Shown here: in pieces, positions 8,112-16,802 of the stretch | Position numbering within the stretch: position 1 is the first letter of the stretch | Layout: each line of letters opens with the position of its first letter | Source of the DNA: Anaerolineales bacterium | Lineage (GTDB): Bacteria > Chloroflexota > Anaerolineae > Anaerolineales > Villigracilaceae | NCBI GenBank assembly: GCA_016928525.1 | Contig: JAFGKO010000188.1 | Location: 1 to 64,000, forward strand | DNA length: 64,000 bases | Direction of reading: 5' to 3' | Program-made: the position numbers and the translations under genes | Notes under the pieces: generated by a model | Databases searched by the model: none | Seen by the model: only the letters and a program-made list of their open reading frames with translations | What the model was told of the DNA's origin: nothing

Positions 8112-9389
8112 ATGAAGATACTTGAACTTGAAAACGAACCTTTGGTCAAGCTACGCGCAATGGCCAAGGACCTTGGCATTCAAAATGCTAACCGCCTTAA
8201 GAAAGAGGCCCTGGCAATCCAAATCCGCCAGGTGGAGGCCGAGAAAGAAGGCATTGAACTACGCGGTGGCATCCTGGAAATCATGAGTGAAGGGATTGGA
8301 TTCCTCAGACCAGCCAATTACCGCATCAGCGACCAGGACGTTTACGTTTCACAAGCACAACTCAGAAAATATGATTTACGTTCAGGCGACCTGGTCGTTG
8401 GGCACGTTCGACCACCACGCGAATCGGAACGGCACTATGGTTTGATAAAGGTCGATTCGATCAACGGCATAGATCCCGAAGAAGCTTCCCGCCGTCCAGT
8501 TTTCGAAAACCTGACCCCAATCTTTCCGGAACAACGCTTCGACCTGGAAACTTCGCGCGAACCCTATGCCCCTCGTCTCATCAACCTGATTGCCCCCATA
8601 GGACGCGGTCAGCGCGGCTTGATTGTTTCTCCCCCCAAGGCGGGTAAGACCACAATCCTCAAGCAGATTGCAAACTCAATTGCAAAACAATACCCTGATG
8701 TACACTTGATGGTGGCGCTGATCGGCGAACGCCCTGAAGAAGTGACCGACATGGACCGCTCGGTGGATGCTGAGGTAATTGCCTCCACTTTCGATGAGCC
8801 GGTTACTTCCCATGTCCGCACGGCGGAGATTGCATTAGACAGAGCTAAGAGATTGGTGGAAATTGGCCGCCACGTGGTAATCTTAATGGACTCCATCACC
8901 CGTTTGGCGCGAGCCTACAACCTGGTTGTCAATCCCTCCGGGCGCACGCTCTCAGGTGGCATGGATCCTTCAGCGCTCTACCCGCCGAAACGCTTCTTCG
9001 GCGCAGCACGTAACATCGAAGAAGGTGGATCGTTGACGATCATTGCTACCTGCCTCGTGGATACCGGCTCCCGCCTTGATGACGTGGTCTACGAAGAGTT
9101 CAAAGGCACCGGCAACATGGAACTACATCTCAGCCGCCGCTTGCAGGAACGCCGCATCTTCCCAGCTGTGGACATCGAGCGCTCATCCACTCGGCGAGAA
9201 GACCTCTTGCTTGGTCCTGACCTGCTGCAACGTGTGTGGTTAATGCGCCGCATGTACATACAGATGATCTCACCCCAACCACAAGGTGCCGGTATGGATT
9301 CTGCAGTTGCCACTGAGGCCATCATTACCCGGCTCGAAAGAGCCAAGGATAATCAGGAATTCCTGGAGAATCTGACACAAGACACATGA
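8112..9389 (+). CDS. rho: Transcription termination factor Rho
   Basis: A 425-residue hexameric RNA helicase, typical length. The N-terminal Rho domain (residues 5-45, LVKLRAMAKDLGI) is followed by the cold-shock-like RNA-binding domain (about 50-120, with GILEIMSEGIGFLRP and QDVYVSQAQLRKYDLRSGD). The ATPase core follows, with P-loop SPPKAGKTT (about 173-181), Walker B VVILMDSITRLARA, the Q-loop region NPSGRTLSGGMDP and the R-loop GTGNMELHLSRRL. All residues needed for activity appear present. It starts at an ATG after a long leader, and its stop overlaps the start of the downstream peptidase gene by four bases (ATGA), so the two are translationally coupled. Confidence 0.98.
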   Translation: MKILELENEPLVKLRAMAKDLGIQNANRLKKEALAIQIRQVEAEKEGIELRGGILEIMSEGIGFLRPANYRISDQDVYVSQAQLRKYDLRSGDLVVGHVRPPRESERHYGLIKVDSINGIDPEEASRRPVFENLTPIFPEQRFDLETSREPYAPRLINLIAPIGRGQRGLIVSPPKAGKTTILKQIANSIAKQYPDVHLMVALIGERPEEVTDMDRSVDAEVIASTFDEPVTSHVRTAEIALDRAKRLVEIGRHVVILMDSITRLARAYNLVVNPSGRTLSGGMDPSALYPPKRFFGAARNIEEGGSLTIIATCLVDTGSRLDDVVYEEFKGTGNMELHLSRRLQERRIFPAVDIERSSTRREDLLLGPDLLQRVWLMRRMYIQMISPQPQGAGMDSAVATEAIITRLERAKDNQEFLENLTQDT

Positions 9390-10447
9390 AAATCTTAGAA
9401 TTTTTGAAACGCAACCTTTTTAGTATTATCAGTTGGTTCGTGACCATTCTTATCGTTGCAGGAATAGTAGGTGGCGGTTTATGGTACAAGGGGACGACCT
9501 CAGTAGCAGCGCTCGTTCCGGTACCTACCGCGGAACCAGATGAGGCGCAACCTCTGGTAGCGCCACCGATACCCGGGTCCGGCGGTGAAATCGAGAGCGG
9601 CTTCCAATCCATCAGCCGCAACATTCAGCTCAAGACCAATATGCCTGAGCGTCCGCGCTACATCGTCGATAAATACACGGTAGCACGAGGCGATTCAGTC
9701 TTTGCAATTGCAGAAAAATATAATGTAACACCGGAAACTTTACTGTGGGCCAATTATGACTCATTACAAGATAATCCCCATAATCTAAAACCCGGCATCA
9801 CTCTCAACGTTCCCCCTACCGATGGCATTTATTATCAATGGAAAGACGGTGATACGCTCGAATCCGTTGCCAACGAATTCAAAGCCGATGTCGAAGAAAT
9901 TCTGGGCTGGCCCGGTAACGATATTGACCTGACTAATCCAACGGTTGACCCCGGGTCATGGGTCATGGTGCCAGACGGCGAGCGTGAGTTTGTGCAATGG
10001 CTCATCCCAACAATCGCTTCGGGTAGCTCCGGCACATCTGGTGCCAGCGGCAGTTCCTGCCCTGGCGGCGCAGTCGGCAGCGGCGCCTTTGTGTGGCCCG
10101 CCGACAATCACTTTCTATCGGGTAACGACTACTGGTCCGGCCATCTGGCCATTGATATTGCAGCCGGTGAAGGCGCGCCAGTCTATGCGGCCGATTCGGG
10201 CGTGGTCACCATGGCGCAAGGCGGCGATAACTACGGCTACGGCAATGTCATCCAGATTGACCACGGCAATGGCTACGCAACGCTGTATGCCCACCTGAGT
10301 GTGATCGGTGTCGGCGTTTGCCAAAGCGTATATGCCGGTCAATGGATTGGTGGGGCCGGCAACACCGGCAATTCCCAGGGCGCGCACCTGCACTTCGAGG
10401 TCCGCCAGGGTGGTGGGTTCATCAATCCCTGGTTCGTACTTCCCTGA
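9386..10447 (+). CDS. Membrane-anchored LysM / M23 family peptidoglycan endopeptidase
   Basis: A 353-residue protein with an N-terminal membrane anchor (about residues 13-35, IISWFVTILIVAGIVGGGL). A proline-rich linker leads to two LysM modules: YTVARGDSVFAIAEKYNVTP near 92-138, and a second, weaker one from YYQWKDGDTLESVANEF near 145-195. A Gly/Ser linker (GSSGTSGASGSS) precedes a C-terminal M23 peptidase domain. Zinc-site motifs are present: HLAIDIAAGEGAPV (H-x3-D), LYAHLS and HLHFEVR. It probably cleaves peptide cross-links of peptidoglycan outside the membrane, for instance in growth or division. Its start overlaps the rho stop, and a strong terminator ends the pair. Confidence 0.92.
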   Translation: MKILEFLKRNLFSIISWFVTILIVAGIVGGGLWYKGTTSVAALVPVPTAEPDEAQPLVAPPIPGSGGEIESGFQSISRNIQLKTNMPERPRYIVDKYTVARGDSVFAIAEKYNVTPETLLWANYDSLQDNPHNLKPGITLNVPPTDGIYYQWKDGDTLESVANEFKADVEEILGWPGNDIDLTNPTVDPGSWVMVPDGEREFVQWLIPTIASGSSGTSGASGSSCPGGAVGSGAFVWPADNHFLSGNDYWSGHLAIDIAAGEGAPVYAADSGVVTMAQGGDNYGYGNVIQIDHGNGYATLYAHLSVIGVGVCQSVYAGQWIGGAGNTGNSQGAHLHFEVRQGGGFINPWFVLP

Positions 10448-10450
10448 ACA

Positions 10451-10485
10451 AAAAACTGGCAGGTTCATGACCTGCCAGTTTTTTT
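10451..10485 (+). terminator. Intrinsic terminator after the rho-M23 operon
   Basis: A 14-bp perfect stem (10451-10464 with 10470-10483), loop TCATG, running into a T-tract. The next start codon (birA, 10493) lies only seven bases beyond the tract. Confidence 0.9.
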
Positions 10486-10492
10486 GATACGC

Positions 10493-11272
10493 ATGAATAG
10501 AACAGAATTCGAGGACGAACTTTCATCCCTGCCCCTCGGCGTCTTTCGTTATTTCGACACCATTGGCTCCACAAACGATGAGGCGCTTGCCTGGGCTTCG
10601 CAGGGTGCGCCTGATTTTTCGCTGGTCATCGCAGACGAACAAACCAGCGGTCGCGGACGCATGGATCGCAAATGGTTCACGCCTCCACACTCTGCGTTGG
10701 CGATGAGCCTGATACTGCGCCCTACAAATACAGAGCGCGCGCATCCTGCCCGGACAACAGGCCTGCTTGCGCTTGCCCTGGCCGAGTCCCTGCTGCAATT
10801 GGGACTTGCCCCGCAGATCAAGTGGCCCAACGATGTATTACTGGGTGGGCGAAAAGTAGCCGGCATCCTGGTCGAATCAAGCTGGATGGGGGAAAACTTG
10901 GATGCTTTGATCCTTGGCATGGGCGTGAATGTGTTCAACGCCGCCGTCCCGCCTGCTGACCAATTGCTCTTCCCTGCCACCAGCGTCGAAGATGAATTGG
11001 GGCGCCCCATCGAGCGGAGCGGTTTGCTTCGAGAAATCTTGGTCAGAGTTGTGGATTGGCGTCCTAAATTGGGAACGGATGCTTTTCTCAAAGCCTGGGA
11101 GGAGCAGCTTGCCTTTCACGGCCAGCAGGTCCAAGTCGAGGGAAGAAGCGGGGATCCAATCATTGGCGAATTGCTCGGGCTGGAAGCAGATGGCAGTTTA
11201 CGTCTGCAAAATGAACATGGCAAAACCGTAACAGTACGTTTTGGGGAAGTTCACCTGCGCCCTTTGGCATGA
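10493..11272 (+). CDS. birA: Biotin--[acetyl-CoA-carboxylase] ligase, short (non-repressor) form
   Basis: A 259-residue enzyme that activates biotin to biotinyl-AMP and attaches it to the lysine of biotin carboxyl carrier domains. Motifs: STNDEALAW, then the biotinyl-AMP loop SGRGRMDRKWF (GRGRxxRxW) near residue 60, KWPNDVLL near 110, and GRKVAGILVES. A short C-terminal SH3-like domain (about 205-255) completes the fold. There is no N-terminal helix-turn-helix, so it is an enzyme only, not a repressor. I prefer the ATG at 10493; a TTG at 10484 would lie inside the preceding T-tract. No Shine-Dalgarno sequence is visible, so translation initiation or transcript origin is unusual here. Confidence 0.92.
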   Translation: MNRTEFEDELSSLPLGVFRYFDTIGSTNDEALAWASQGAPDFSLVIADEQTSGRGRMDRKWFTPPHSALAMSLILRPTNTERAHPARTTGLLALALAESLLQLGLAPQIKWPNDVLLGGRKVAGILVESSWMGENLDALILGMGVNVFNAAVPPADQLLFPATSVEDELGRPIERSGLLREILVRVVDWRPKLGTDAFLKAWEEQLAFHGQQVQVEGRSGDPIIGELLGLEADGSLRLQNEHGKTVTVRFGEVHLRPLA

Positions 11273-11278
11273 TATACT
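11273..11278 (+). promoter_or_regulatory. -10 box directly before a start codon (leaderless type)
   Basis: TATACT, six bases before the ATG at 11285. Transcription would begin at or next to the start codon. It overlaps the end of birA. Confidence 0.45.
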
Positions 11279-11284
11279 CTGCCT

Positions 11285-11518
11285 ATGTTTGATAACCTGC
11301 GTGATGATGCGGTGCCTTCCTTCTACGAAGAAGACGACACGATTCTCCCGGAAGAGTACGAGAAGAAACCCGTTTCCAAAGCTCCCAAGCGAAAAACGAA
11401 CGGCAAATTTCTGGGGATGACCTCCATGCAACGTTTCATCATTGTTGCCATGCTATTGGTCGCCGTGTGCACCTTGGGTTCTATGTGTTTGCTGTTGACG
11501 GGAAAAATCGGGCTGTAA
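11285..11518 (+). CDS. Small single-pass membrane protein, unknown function
   Basis: A 77-residue protein with an acidic N-terminal half (EEDDTILPEEYEKK), a basic patch (KAPKRKTNGK) and one transmembrane helix (about residues 50-72, FIIVAMLLVAVCTLGSMCLLL). The basic residues before the helix predict that the N-terminal half stays in the cytoplasm. I do not recognise the family. It lies 12 bases after birA, has a TATACT box six bases before its ATG and no ribosome-binding site, and ends before a terminator shared with the convergent gyrA. Confidence 0.65.
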   Translation: MFDNLRDDAVPSFYEEDDTILPEEYEKKPVSKAPKRKTNGKFLGMTSMQRFIIVAMLLVAVCTLGSMCLLLTGKIGL

Positions 11519-11528
11519 TAACGAATAT

Positions 11529-11588
11529 GGGCGACCGTGTGGCCGCCCAGTCCATGATCAAGATTGGGACTTGCTAAGTCCCAGTTTT
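11529..11588. terminator. Terminator region between the small membrane protein and gyrA
   Basis: Two hairpins: GGGCGACC/GGCCGCCC (11529-11548, one mismatch) and GGGACTT/AAGTCCC (11566-11582) with loop GCT followed by AGTTTTG. The second is a plausible plus-strand intrinsic terminator between convergent genes. Confidence 0.6.
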
Positions 11589-11591
11589 GTC

Positions 11592-14105
11592 TTAAAGTAA
11601 CTGTTGTTGCCCTCCGTCCTTTTCTTCATCCCCATTCCCATTGACCTTGGCTCCGGCCTTCTTCAAATCTTCGGCGGCAATACGCGCAACGGAGGCTACA
11701 TAATCGCCATCATGCAAGCGCATCAGGCGCACGCCGCGCGTAGGACGCCCAGATACCTTCACATCCTTGACTTTCAAGCGGATGGCCACACCATTGGCCG
11801 ATATCAAGGTCAGGTGATCGGCCTGTTGAACCACACGCGCCGCTGTAATCTTGCCAACGATTGAAATGGCTTTCTTGTCAATCGTTGCAATGCCGCCTGT
11901 CGCGCGGCCTTTGGCCGAATATTCATCTAGCGGAGTCTGTTTGCCATATCCACCGGTAGTGACGATCAACAGCGAGCCACCCGGCTGGACTTTAGTCATG
12001 GAGGTCACCTGATCGCCTTTTGCCAGGCGGATACCCTGCACGCCAGCCGCGGCACGCCCCATCGAACGGACCAGTTTTTCGCTAAAGCGTAAGGCTTGCC
12101 CCATTTCTGTGACGATGATGATCTCGTCCTTGCCAGACGTCAGGCGGGCCCAGCCTAATTCGTCGTCATCCGCCAGGGACATAGCAATCAAGCCCGAGGG
12201 CCGCACCGAGGCGAATTCTTCCAGGTTCACGCGCTTGATCTTGCCTTTGGCGGTCATCATAATGCAGTAACCGCTAGAACTAAAATCCGGCACAGGGATA
12301 GCGGCAGTAATGCGCTCACCTGCGCCCAACGAGAGCACATTGACCAACGGGATGCCCTTGCCGGTTCGATCTGCATCCGGGATCTGGTAGACCCTCTCGG
12401 AGTACACCTTTCCGCGGTCTGAGAAAAACAGCATGGTATCCAAACTGCGCGCCGGGATCAACGCCAGCATCTCATCTTCTTCCTTGGTGGCATGCCCTTT
12501 TACACCACGTCCGCCAATGGATTGTGACTTGAATGTCTTGGATGCCACGCGCTTGATATAACCACGTTCGGTCAGGCTGATAAGCACGGCTTCATCCTGC
12601 ACCATATCCTCGATGCGCAACTCTTCAGTAGCATCAACGGCAATGTGCGTCCGGCGGTCATCTCCATATTTTTCGGCAAGTTCCGTCAGGTCGGTTTGAA
12701 TCAGCGCCAGGATTTTCTTTGGATGGACCAACAGGTCTTCGAGGTAGTCGATCTGTTCTTTGACTTGCTTGTGTTCTTCTTCGATTTTCCAACGCTCAAG
12801 AGCCGCGAGGCGACGCAATTGCATATCGAGGATGGCCTGTGCTTGAATTTCGGACAACTTAAAGCGCTCCATCAGCCGTTCTTTGGCTTGATCGACATCC
12901 GGAGATTCTTTGATCGTCTGAACAACCGCATCAATATTTTCCAACGCAATCAACAAGCCATCCAAAATGTGAATACGCGCGCGCGCTTTTGCCAACTCAA
13001 AGGTCGAACGCCGTACGATGACTGTTTGCCGGTGCTCGATGAAAATCTGCAAAGCCCGTTTGAGCGGCAACAAGCGCGGCTCCCCATCGATCAACGCCAG
13101 CATCTGCACCCCAAAAGTAGATTGCAGCATCGTGAACTTATAGAGCTGGTTCAGTACCTTCTTGGGCTGTGCACCGCGTTTGAGCTCGATGACGATGCTC
13201 ATCCCACGTTGATCGGATTCATCGCGCAGGTCTGAGATCATGTCGATCTTATCTTCCCGGACGAGTTCGGCGATGCGTTCGATCAGGCTGGTCTTATTGA
13301 CCTGATACGGAATTTCGGTGATCACGATCTGGTAGCGATTGCTCTTCATTTCCTCAATGTGGGCCAGTCCGCGTACAACAATACGGCCCTTACCGGTCGC
13401 ATAGGCGGATTCAATGCCCTCGCGGCCAATAATAATGCCGCCAGTAGGAAAGTCTGGGCCAGGGATGCGGTTCATCAGCTCTTCGAGAGGAATGTCATCG
13501 ATCTTGTCATTATTATCGATCAGGTAATTGAGCGCGGCTACCAATTCACGCAAGTTATGTGATGGGATATTGGTCGCCATGCCAACGGCAATACCCGAAG
13601 CGCCGTTCAACAGCAGATTCGGGAGGCGGGCAGGCAGGACGGTCGGCTCTTCGAGCGAGTCGTCGAAGTTGGGCGCAAAGTCGACCGTGTCCTTGTCGAT
13701 ATCGGCCAGCATCTCTTCGGCCATCCGATGCATGCGTGCTTCGGTGTAACGCATGGCTGCAGGTGCATCGCCATCAATCGAGCCGAAGTTGCCCTGACCA
13801 TCTACAAGTGTATAGCGCATCGAAAAATCCTGCGCCATACGCGCCATTGACTCGTAGACTGCCGAATCACCATGCGGGTGATATTTACCCAGCACTTCAC
13901 CGACAATACGAGCTGATTTCTTGTGGGAAGAGTTCGAGCGCAGACCCAACTCTGACATCGCATATAAAATCCTGCGATGGACCGGTTTGAGACCGTCGCG
14001 GGCATCGGGCAAGGCGCGCGCTACAATCACGCTCATGGCGTAATCGAGATAAGCCTCGCGCATCTGAGTATCAATATCAACTTGTTGAATGGTGCCGATT
14101 TCCAT
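11592..14105 (-). CDS. gyrA: DNA gyrase subunit A
   Basis: An 837-residue DNA-cleavage subunit of gyrase. The N-terminal winged-helix and tower region includes [43 protein letters not shown] and the catalytic tyrosine Tyr120 in AMRYTEARM. The quinolone-resistance region has Ser81 and Glu85 at the positions of E. coli Ser83 and Asp87, the usual susceptible pattern. The C-terminal beta-pinwheel (about 500-810) carries a GyrA-box-like motif, [10 protein letters not shown], which supports gyrase rather than topoisomerase IV. The tail is Lys/Glu/Gly-rich. gyrB is not adjacent. It converges on the birA-side genes through a terminator. Confidence 0.97.
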   Translation of the reverse strand: MEIGTIQQVDIDTQMREAYLDYAMSVIVARALPDARDGLKPVHRRILYAMSELGLRSNSSHKKSARIVGEVLGKYHPHGDSAVYESMARMAQDFSMRYTLVDGQGNFGSIDGDAPAAMRYTEARMHRMAEEMLADIDKDTVDFAPNFDDSLEEPTVLPARLPNLLLNGASGIAVGMATNIPSHNLRELVAALNYLIDNNDKIDDIPLEELMNRIPGPDFPTGGIIIGREGIESAYATGKGRIVVRGLAHIEEMKSNRYQIVITEIPYQVNKTSLIERIAELVREDKIDMISDLRDESDQRGMSIVIELKRGAQPKKVLNQLYKFTMLQSTFGVQMLALIDGEPRLLPLKRALQIFIEHRQTVIVRRSTFELAKARARIHILDGLLIALENIDAVVQTIKESPDVDQAKERLMERFKLSEIQAQAILDMQLRRLAALERWKIEEEHKQVKEQIDYLEDLLVHPKKILALIQTDLTELAEKYGDDRRTHIAVDATEELRIEDMVQDEAVLISLTERGYIKRVASKTFKSQSIGGRGVKGHATKEEDEMLALIPARSLDTMLFFSDRGKVYSERVYQIPDADRTGKGIPLVNVLSLGAGERITAAIPVPDFSSSGYCIMMTAKGKIKRVNLEEFASVRPSGLIAMSLADDDELGWARLTSGKDEIIIVTEMGQALRFSEKLVRSMGRAAAGVQGIRLAKGDQVTSMTKVQPGGSLLIVTTGGYGKQTPLDEYSAKGRATGGIATIDKKAISIVGKITAARVVQQADHLTLISANGVAIRLKVKDVKVSGRPTRGVRLMRLHDGDYVASVARIAAEDLKKAGAKVNGNGDEEKDGGQQQLL

Positions 14106-14438
14106 AGGTTTCCTGCTTATAAGTATTAATAATTTGGCGAAGCTACATACGCCTCATGATTCGAGAGAAGTCCGAATGCAACATCGCCAATTTAGTCAAA
14201 GAGCATAAAAAGACACGAAGACTGTCTCACAATGACTTCGCGCCTTCTTTTTTAATATGAAAGGCCTGCTTTCGAATAGCTACTGCTTCTTATATAAATT
14301 TCCGAACTCACTTGTTCCGTATGGCTCAAAATTAACGAGGGTTTGGTTCAGATATTCACGCAGTACCCTATAAATTATACCACCTGGCTCACCCCAAGCA
14401 TCCGTTTTTCCTTATGGGGAGGGCCGCAGACCAGAAAC
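14106..14438. other. Intergenic region upstream of gyrA
   Basis: About 330 bases between gyrA and the tRNA terminator. No gene, repeat or clear promoter stands out. It presumably contains the gyrA promoter and leader on the minus strand. Confidence 0.3.
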
Positions 14439-14465
14439 AAAAAAACCCGCCTTTCAGCGGGTCTT
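14439..14465 (-). terminator. Intrinsic terminator of tRNA-Leu
   Basis: On the minus strand GACCCGC, a TGAAAG loop and GCGGG lead into TTTTTTT. It lies 7 bases downstream of the tRNA 3' end. Confidence 0.85.
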
Positions 14466-14471
14466 TGCGTG

Positions 14472-14555
14472 TGCCGAAGGAGGGATTTGAACCCTCACGG
14501 GGGAACCCCCACTACGCCCTGAACGTAGCGCGTCTGCCAATTCCGCCACTTCGGC
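14472..14555 (-). tRNA. tRNA-Leu (anticodon CAG)
   Basis: An 84-base class II tRNA on the minus strand. The acceptor stem is GCCGAAG with CTTCGGC, and the discriminator A is at 14472. The D-arm begins GTGGCGGAATTGGCAGACGC, and the anticodon stem CTACG/CGTAG holds the loop TTCAGGG, giving CAG, which reads CUG. There is a long variable arm (GTGGGGGTTCCCCCGT) and a T-arm with GGTTCAAATCC. These features, including G1, the long variable arm and A73, are those of bacterial tRNA-Leu. The CCA tail is not encoded. A terminator follows immediately. Confidence 0.97.
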
Positions 14556-14556
14556 A

Positions 14557-14997
14557 AGGCTTCCCTGGCCCGATCACCAGGGCGGGCGATAAACTCAGCC
14601 CAGCGGCTCTGTGCAAGCACTTCGCCAGCGGAGTGTATTTTATCCCAAAAGACCGTTTTGTCAACCATACATGACACATACATGATACGAAGCGCTGAGA
14701 ACAACCCGGAACATGCACAGAATCGACAAAGTTAATTCACAACATACTCAACAACGAAAAGAGACTTGAGCATAAAATTCGAAATAACCCGCTCACTTTT
14801 CAAAAGTGTAAAGAATAGTACTTTCGGATATGTAAGGAAGTGGAACGTTTTGGTTCGAAAATCGTTATACTGATAGTAGAAGAATTTCACAGTTGACAGG
14901 GAGACGCCCGACGATACGTAGAACGGGCTACGCCGCTCCCTTTACCCTCAGCAACTTTTTGCGAACTGTGAAAGTTCTAAAAAGAAAGGAGGCAACC
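14557..14997. other. Intergenic region between tRNA-Leu and the 38-residue membrane peptide
   Basis: About 440 bases without a supported gene. It should contain the tRNA promoter (minus) and the promoter of the small gene (plus). Candidates on the plus strand are TTGACA at 14893-14898 with a weak TACGTA 16 bases further, and TATACT at 14866-14871. Both are tentative. Confidence 0.3.
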
Positions 14998-15114
14998 ATG
15001 TACATTATTGCAGCCGCAGTTGTAATTTTGCTCATCGTCCTGGCTGGCGCGGACTTGTTCCTGTCCCAGTTCAACGCAGATGAACTGAGCAACATGGGTG
15101 TCGAGAAACGATGA
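14998..15114 (+). CDS. 38-residue membrane peptide, unknown function
   Basis: A short gene with a strong ribosome-binding site (AAAGGAGG, six bases before the ATG) and its own terminator immediately after it, both good signs that it is expressed. The product has one transmembrane helix at residues 3-22 (IIAAAVVILLIVLAGADLFL) and a polar tail ending NMGVEKR. The size and topology resemble small membrane regulators that bind larger membrane proteins, but no family is recognised. An in-frame extension upstream to 14893 looks non-coding. Confidence 0.6.
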   Translation: MYIIAAAVVILLIVLAGADLFLSQFNADELSNMGVEKR

Positions 15115-15140
15115 CCGATATCGATACCCATTCCCCATAA

Positions 15141-15179
15141 GCCCGGTGGATACCGCACAATCCGACCGGGCATTTTTTT
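15141..15179 (+). terminator. Intrinsic terminator after the 38-residue peptide gene
   Basis: GCCCGGT (15141-15147) pairs with ACCGGGC (15165-15171), with an inner GGAT/ATCC pairing, followed by a run of seven T. Confidence 0.88.
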
Positions 15180-15194
15180 ATTAAGAATCTACCT

Positions 15195-15208
15195 ACCGAC
15201 CGTTCGGT
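15195..15208. promoter_or_regulatory. Palindromic operator before the acyl-CoA dehydrogenase
   Basis: ACCGACCGTTCGGT matches its own reverse complement at 12 of 14 positions and covers the -35 region of the downstream promoter. The ACCGA-N4-TCGGT form is typical of operators bound by TetR-family regulators of acyl-CoA metabolism. No such regulator gene is in this window. Confidence 0.55.
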
Positions 15209-15227
15209 TGTTTTTTCGTTTTTAAGT

Positions 15228-15233
15228 TATAAT
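15228..15233 (+). promoter_or_regulatory. -10 box of the acyl-CoA dehydrogenase gene
   Basis: TATAAT, 30 bases before the GTG start. The expected -35 position falls in the palindromic operator, so a bound repressor would block it. Confidence 0.6.
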
Positions 15234-15263
15234 GAGATAAATCCCCCTTCACTGGAGTCTTAC

Positions 15264-16472
15264 GTGGACTTTTCCCTTTCCAACGAACATTTGATGGTGC
15301 AAAAAATGGTACGCGACTTTGCTCAAAAGGAAGTTGCCCCCGTTATCAAAGAATTCGACCGTAAAGGTGAGCCCATCCCCTGGGTGCTGAAGCGCATGGG
15401 CGAACTCGGCATCCTGGGGATTTGTTTTCCTGTCAAGTACGGCGGGCAGGGCATGGACTATATCTCCCTGGGCCTGGCCTGTGAGGAACTCGAAGCGGTA
15501 GATAGCACCCTGCGCGTGGTCATGTCGGTCCACGTGGGGCTGTGCGGCATGACAATCTTCCAATGGGGCACGCAGGAGCAGAAGCAGAAGTTCCTCGTCC
15601 CGCTGGCAAAGGGCGAAAAGATCGGCTGCGGCGCGTTCACGGAACCCGGCATGGGCTCGGACGTGGCTGTCATGCGCACGCAAGCCAAACGTCAGGGTGA
15701 TGCGTATATCCTGAATGGCGAGAAAATGTGGATCTCGCTGGCCTCCAAAGCGGACTATGCACTGGTCACTGCTGTCACGAATCCGGATGCGAAGAAACCA
15801 TCTCAGCGGTTGTCGTCCTTTATCGTCGACCTGCACTCGAAGGGCGTCACACGCGATGACCTGCACGGCAAACTTGGTGTACGGGCTGGCTCGACCGGCT
15901 GGATCAACTTCCAGGATGTGGAAGTCCCGGCGGCAAACCGCATTGGCGAGGAGGGCGAAGGCTTCAAGATCACTATGACGGCTTTCGACAGCGGACGTTA
16001 CACCGTCGGTGCTGGCGCGACCGGGCTGGTGCGCGCCTCGCTGGAAGCCAGCGTGAGATACGCCAGGGAACGCAGCGCCTTCGGCCAACCGATCTCCGAA
16101 TTCCAGTTGATCCAGCAGAAGATCGCCAAAATGGCGCAGGATTACGAGATGGCGCGCCTGCTGTATTTGCAGGTGGGCTGGATGAAGAACGTGGGCCAGC
16201 GCAGCACCCTGCAGACTTCGTATTGCAAGAAGTTCGCCACCGAGGCCTCGTTCGATGCTGCGAATGAAGCCATCCAGATCCACGGCGCGTACGGATTCAG
16301 CGACGAGTACGATGTGGAGCGCTATTTAAGGAACAGCCGCGGCGCCATCATTTATGAAGGCTCCAGCGAAATCCAGACCCTCATCCAGGCCGGCTACGCG
16401 CTGGGCGAACGTGAGGACAGGCCGCTGCGCTGCGAGATGCCTGCCTATGATGAGGAAGAGTGGCAAAAGTAA
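15264..16472 (+). CDS. Acyl-CoA dehydrogenase
   Basis: A 402-residue flavoenzyme that introduces the alpha-beta double bond into an acyl-CoA and passes electrons to electron-transfer flavoprotein, encoded just downstream. Family signatures: CGAFTEPGMGSDVAVMRT (about 122-139), FGQPISEFQLIQQKIAKM (about 273-290), and the C-terminal QIHGAYGFSDEYDVERYLR. The catalytic base is Glu365 in IIYEGSSEIQ, the position used by short- and medium-chain and glutaryl-type enzymes. Chain length or branched/aromatic substrate cannot be assigned. The start is GTG, with CTGGAG at a suitable distance. The palindrome at 15195-15208 suggests control by an acyl-CoA-responsive repressor. Confidence 0.93.
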   Translation: MDFSLSNEHLMVQKMVRDFAQKEVAPVIKEFDRKGEPIPWVLKRMGELGILGICFPVKYGGQGMDYISLGLACEELEAVDSTLRVVMSVHVGLCGMTIFQWGTQEQKQKFLVPLAKGEKIGCGAFTEPGMGSDVAVMRTQAKRQGDAYILNGEKMWISLASKADYALVTAVTNPDAKKPSQRLSSFIVDLHSKGVTRDDLHGKLGVRAGSTGWINFQDVEVPAANRIGEEGEGFKITMTAFDSGRYTVGAGATGLVRASLEASVRYARERSAFGQPISEFQLIQQKIAKMAQDYEMARLLYLQVGWMKNVGQRSTLQTSYCKKFATEASFDAANEAIQIHGAYGFSDEYDVERYLRNSRGAIIYEGSSEIQTLIQAGYALGEREDRPLRCEMPAYDEEEWQK

Positions 16473-16486
16473 GACAGGACAATCCT

Positions 16487-16774
16487 ATGCCTGAGATCGA
16501 AGCTCGACACACACAAATTCAAAAAAACATCCAAACGATGGTAGGGTCGGTCATATTGGAAGAACCCAGGGATTTTCCCCAGGACGAATCGAACCTGTAC
16601 TGCGTAGGGTATGATGGCAAGATCGTCTGGCAGGCGGAAAAGCCGGAACCGGGAGGCCTGTATAACCGTGTCATGTTGAATGGCGACAACCTCGCGGCGT
16701 ACGCGGTCACGGGGCAGGCCTGCGAGATCGAGCTGATCAGCGGTAAATTGATCAGTCAGGTTAAGATCAAATAA
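16487..16774 (+). CDS. Small protein of unknown function between acyl-CoA dehydrogenase and etfBA
   Basis: A 95-residue soluble protein starting MPEIEARHTQIQKNIQTMVG, with no signal sequence or membrane segment. The middle (CVGYDGKIVWQAEKPEPGG, about 39-57) and end (ACEIELISGKLISQVKIK) look like a small beta-rich fold. AGGA lies eight bases before the ATG, 14 bases after the acyl-CoA dehydrogenase stop, so it belongs to the same transcript. No family is recognised. It could be an accessory factor of the oxidation unit, inferred only from position. Confidence 0.6.
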   Translation: MPEIEARHTQIQKNIQTMVGSVILEEPRDFPQDESNLYCVGYDGKIVWQAEKPEPGGLYNRVMLNGDNLAAYAVTGQACEIELISGKLISQVKIK

Positions 16775-16802
16775 CCAGATGTGCAATTTGCGAACTCGTG
16801 AG

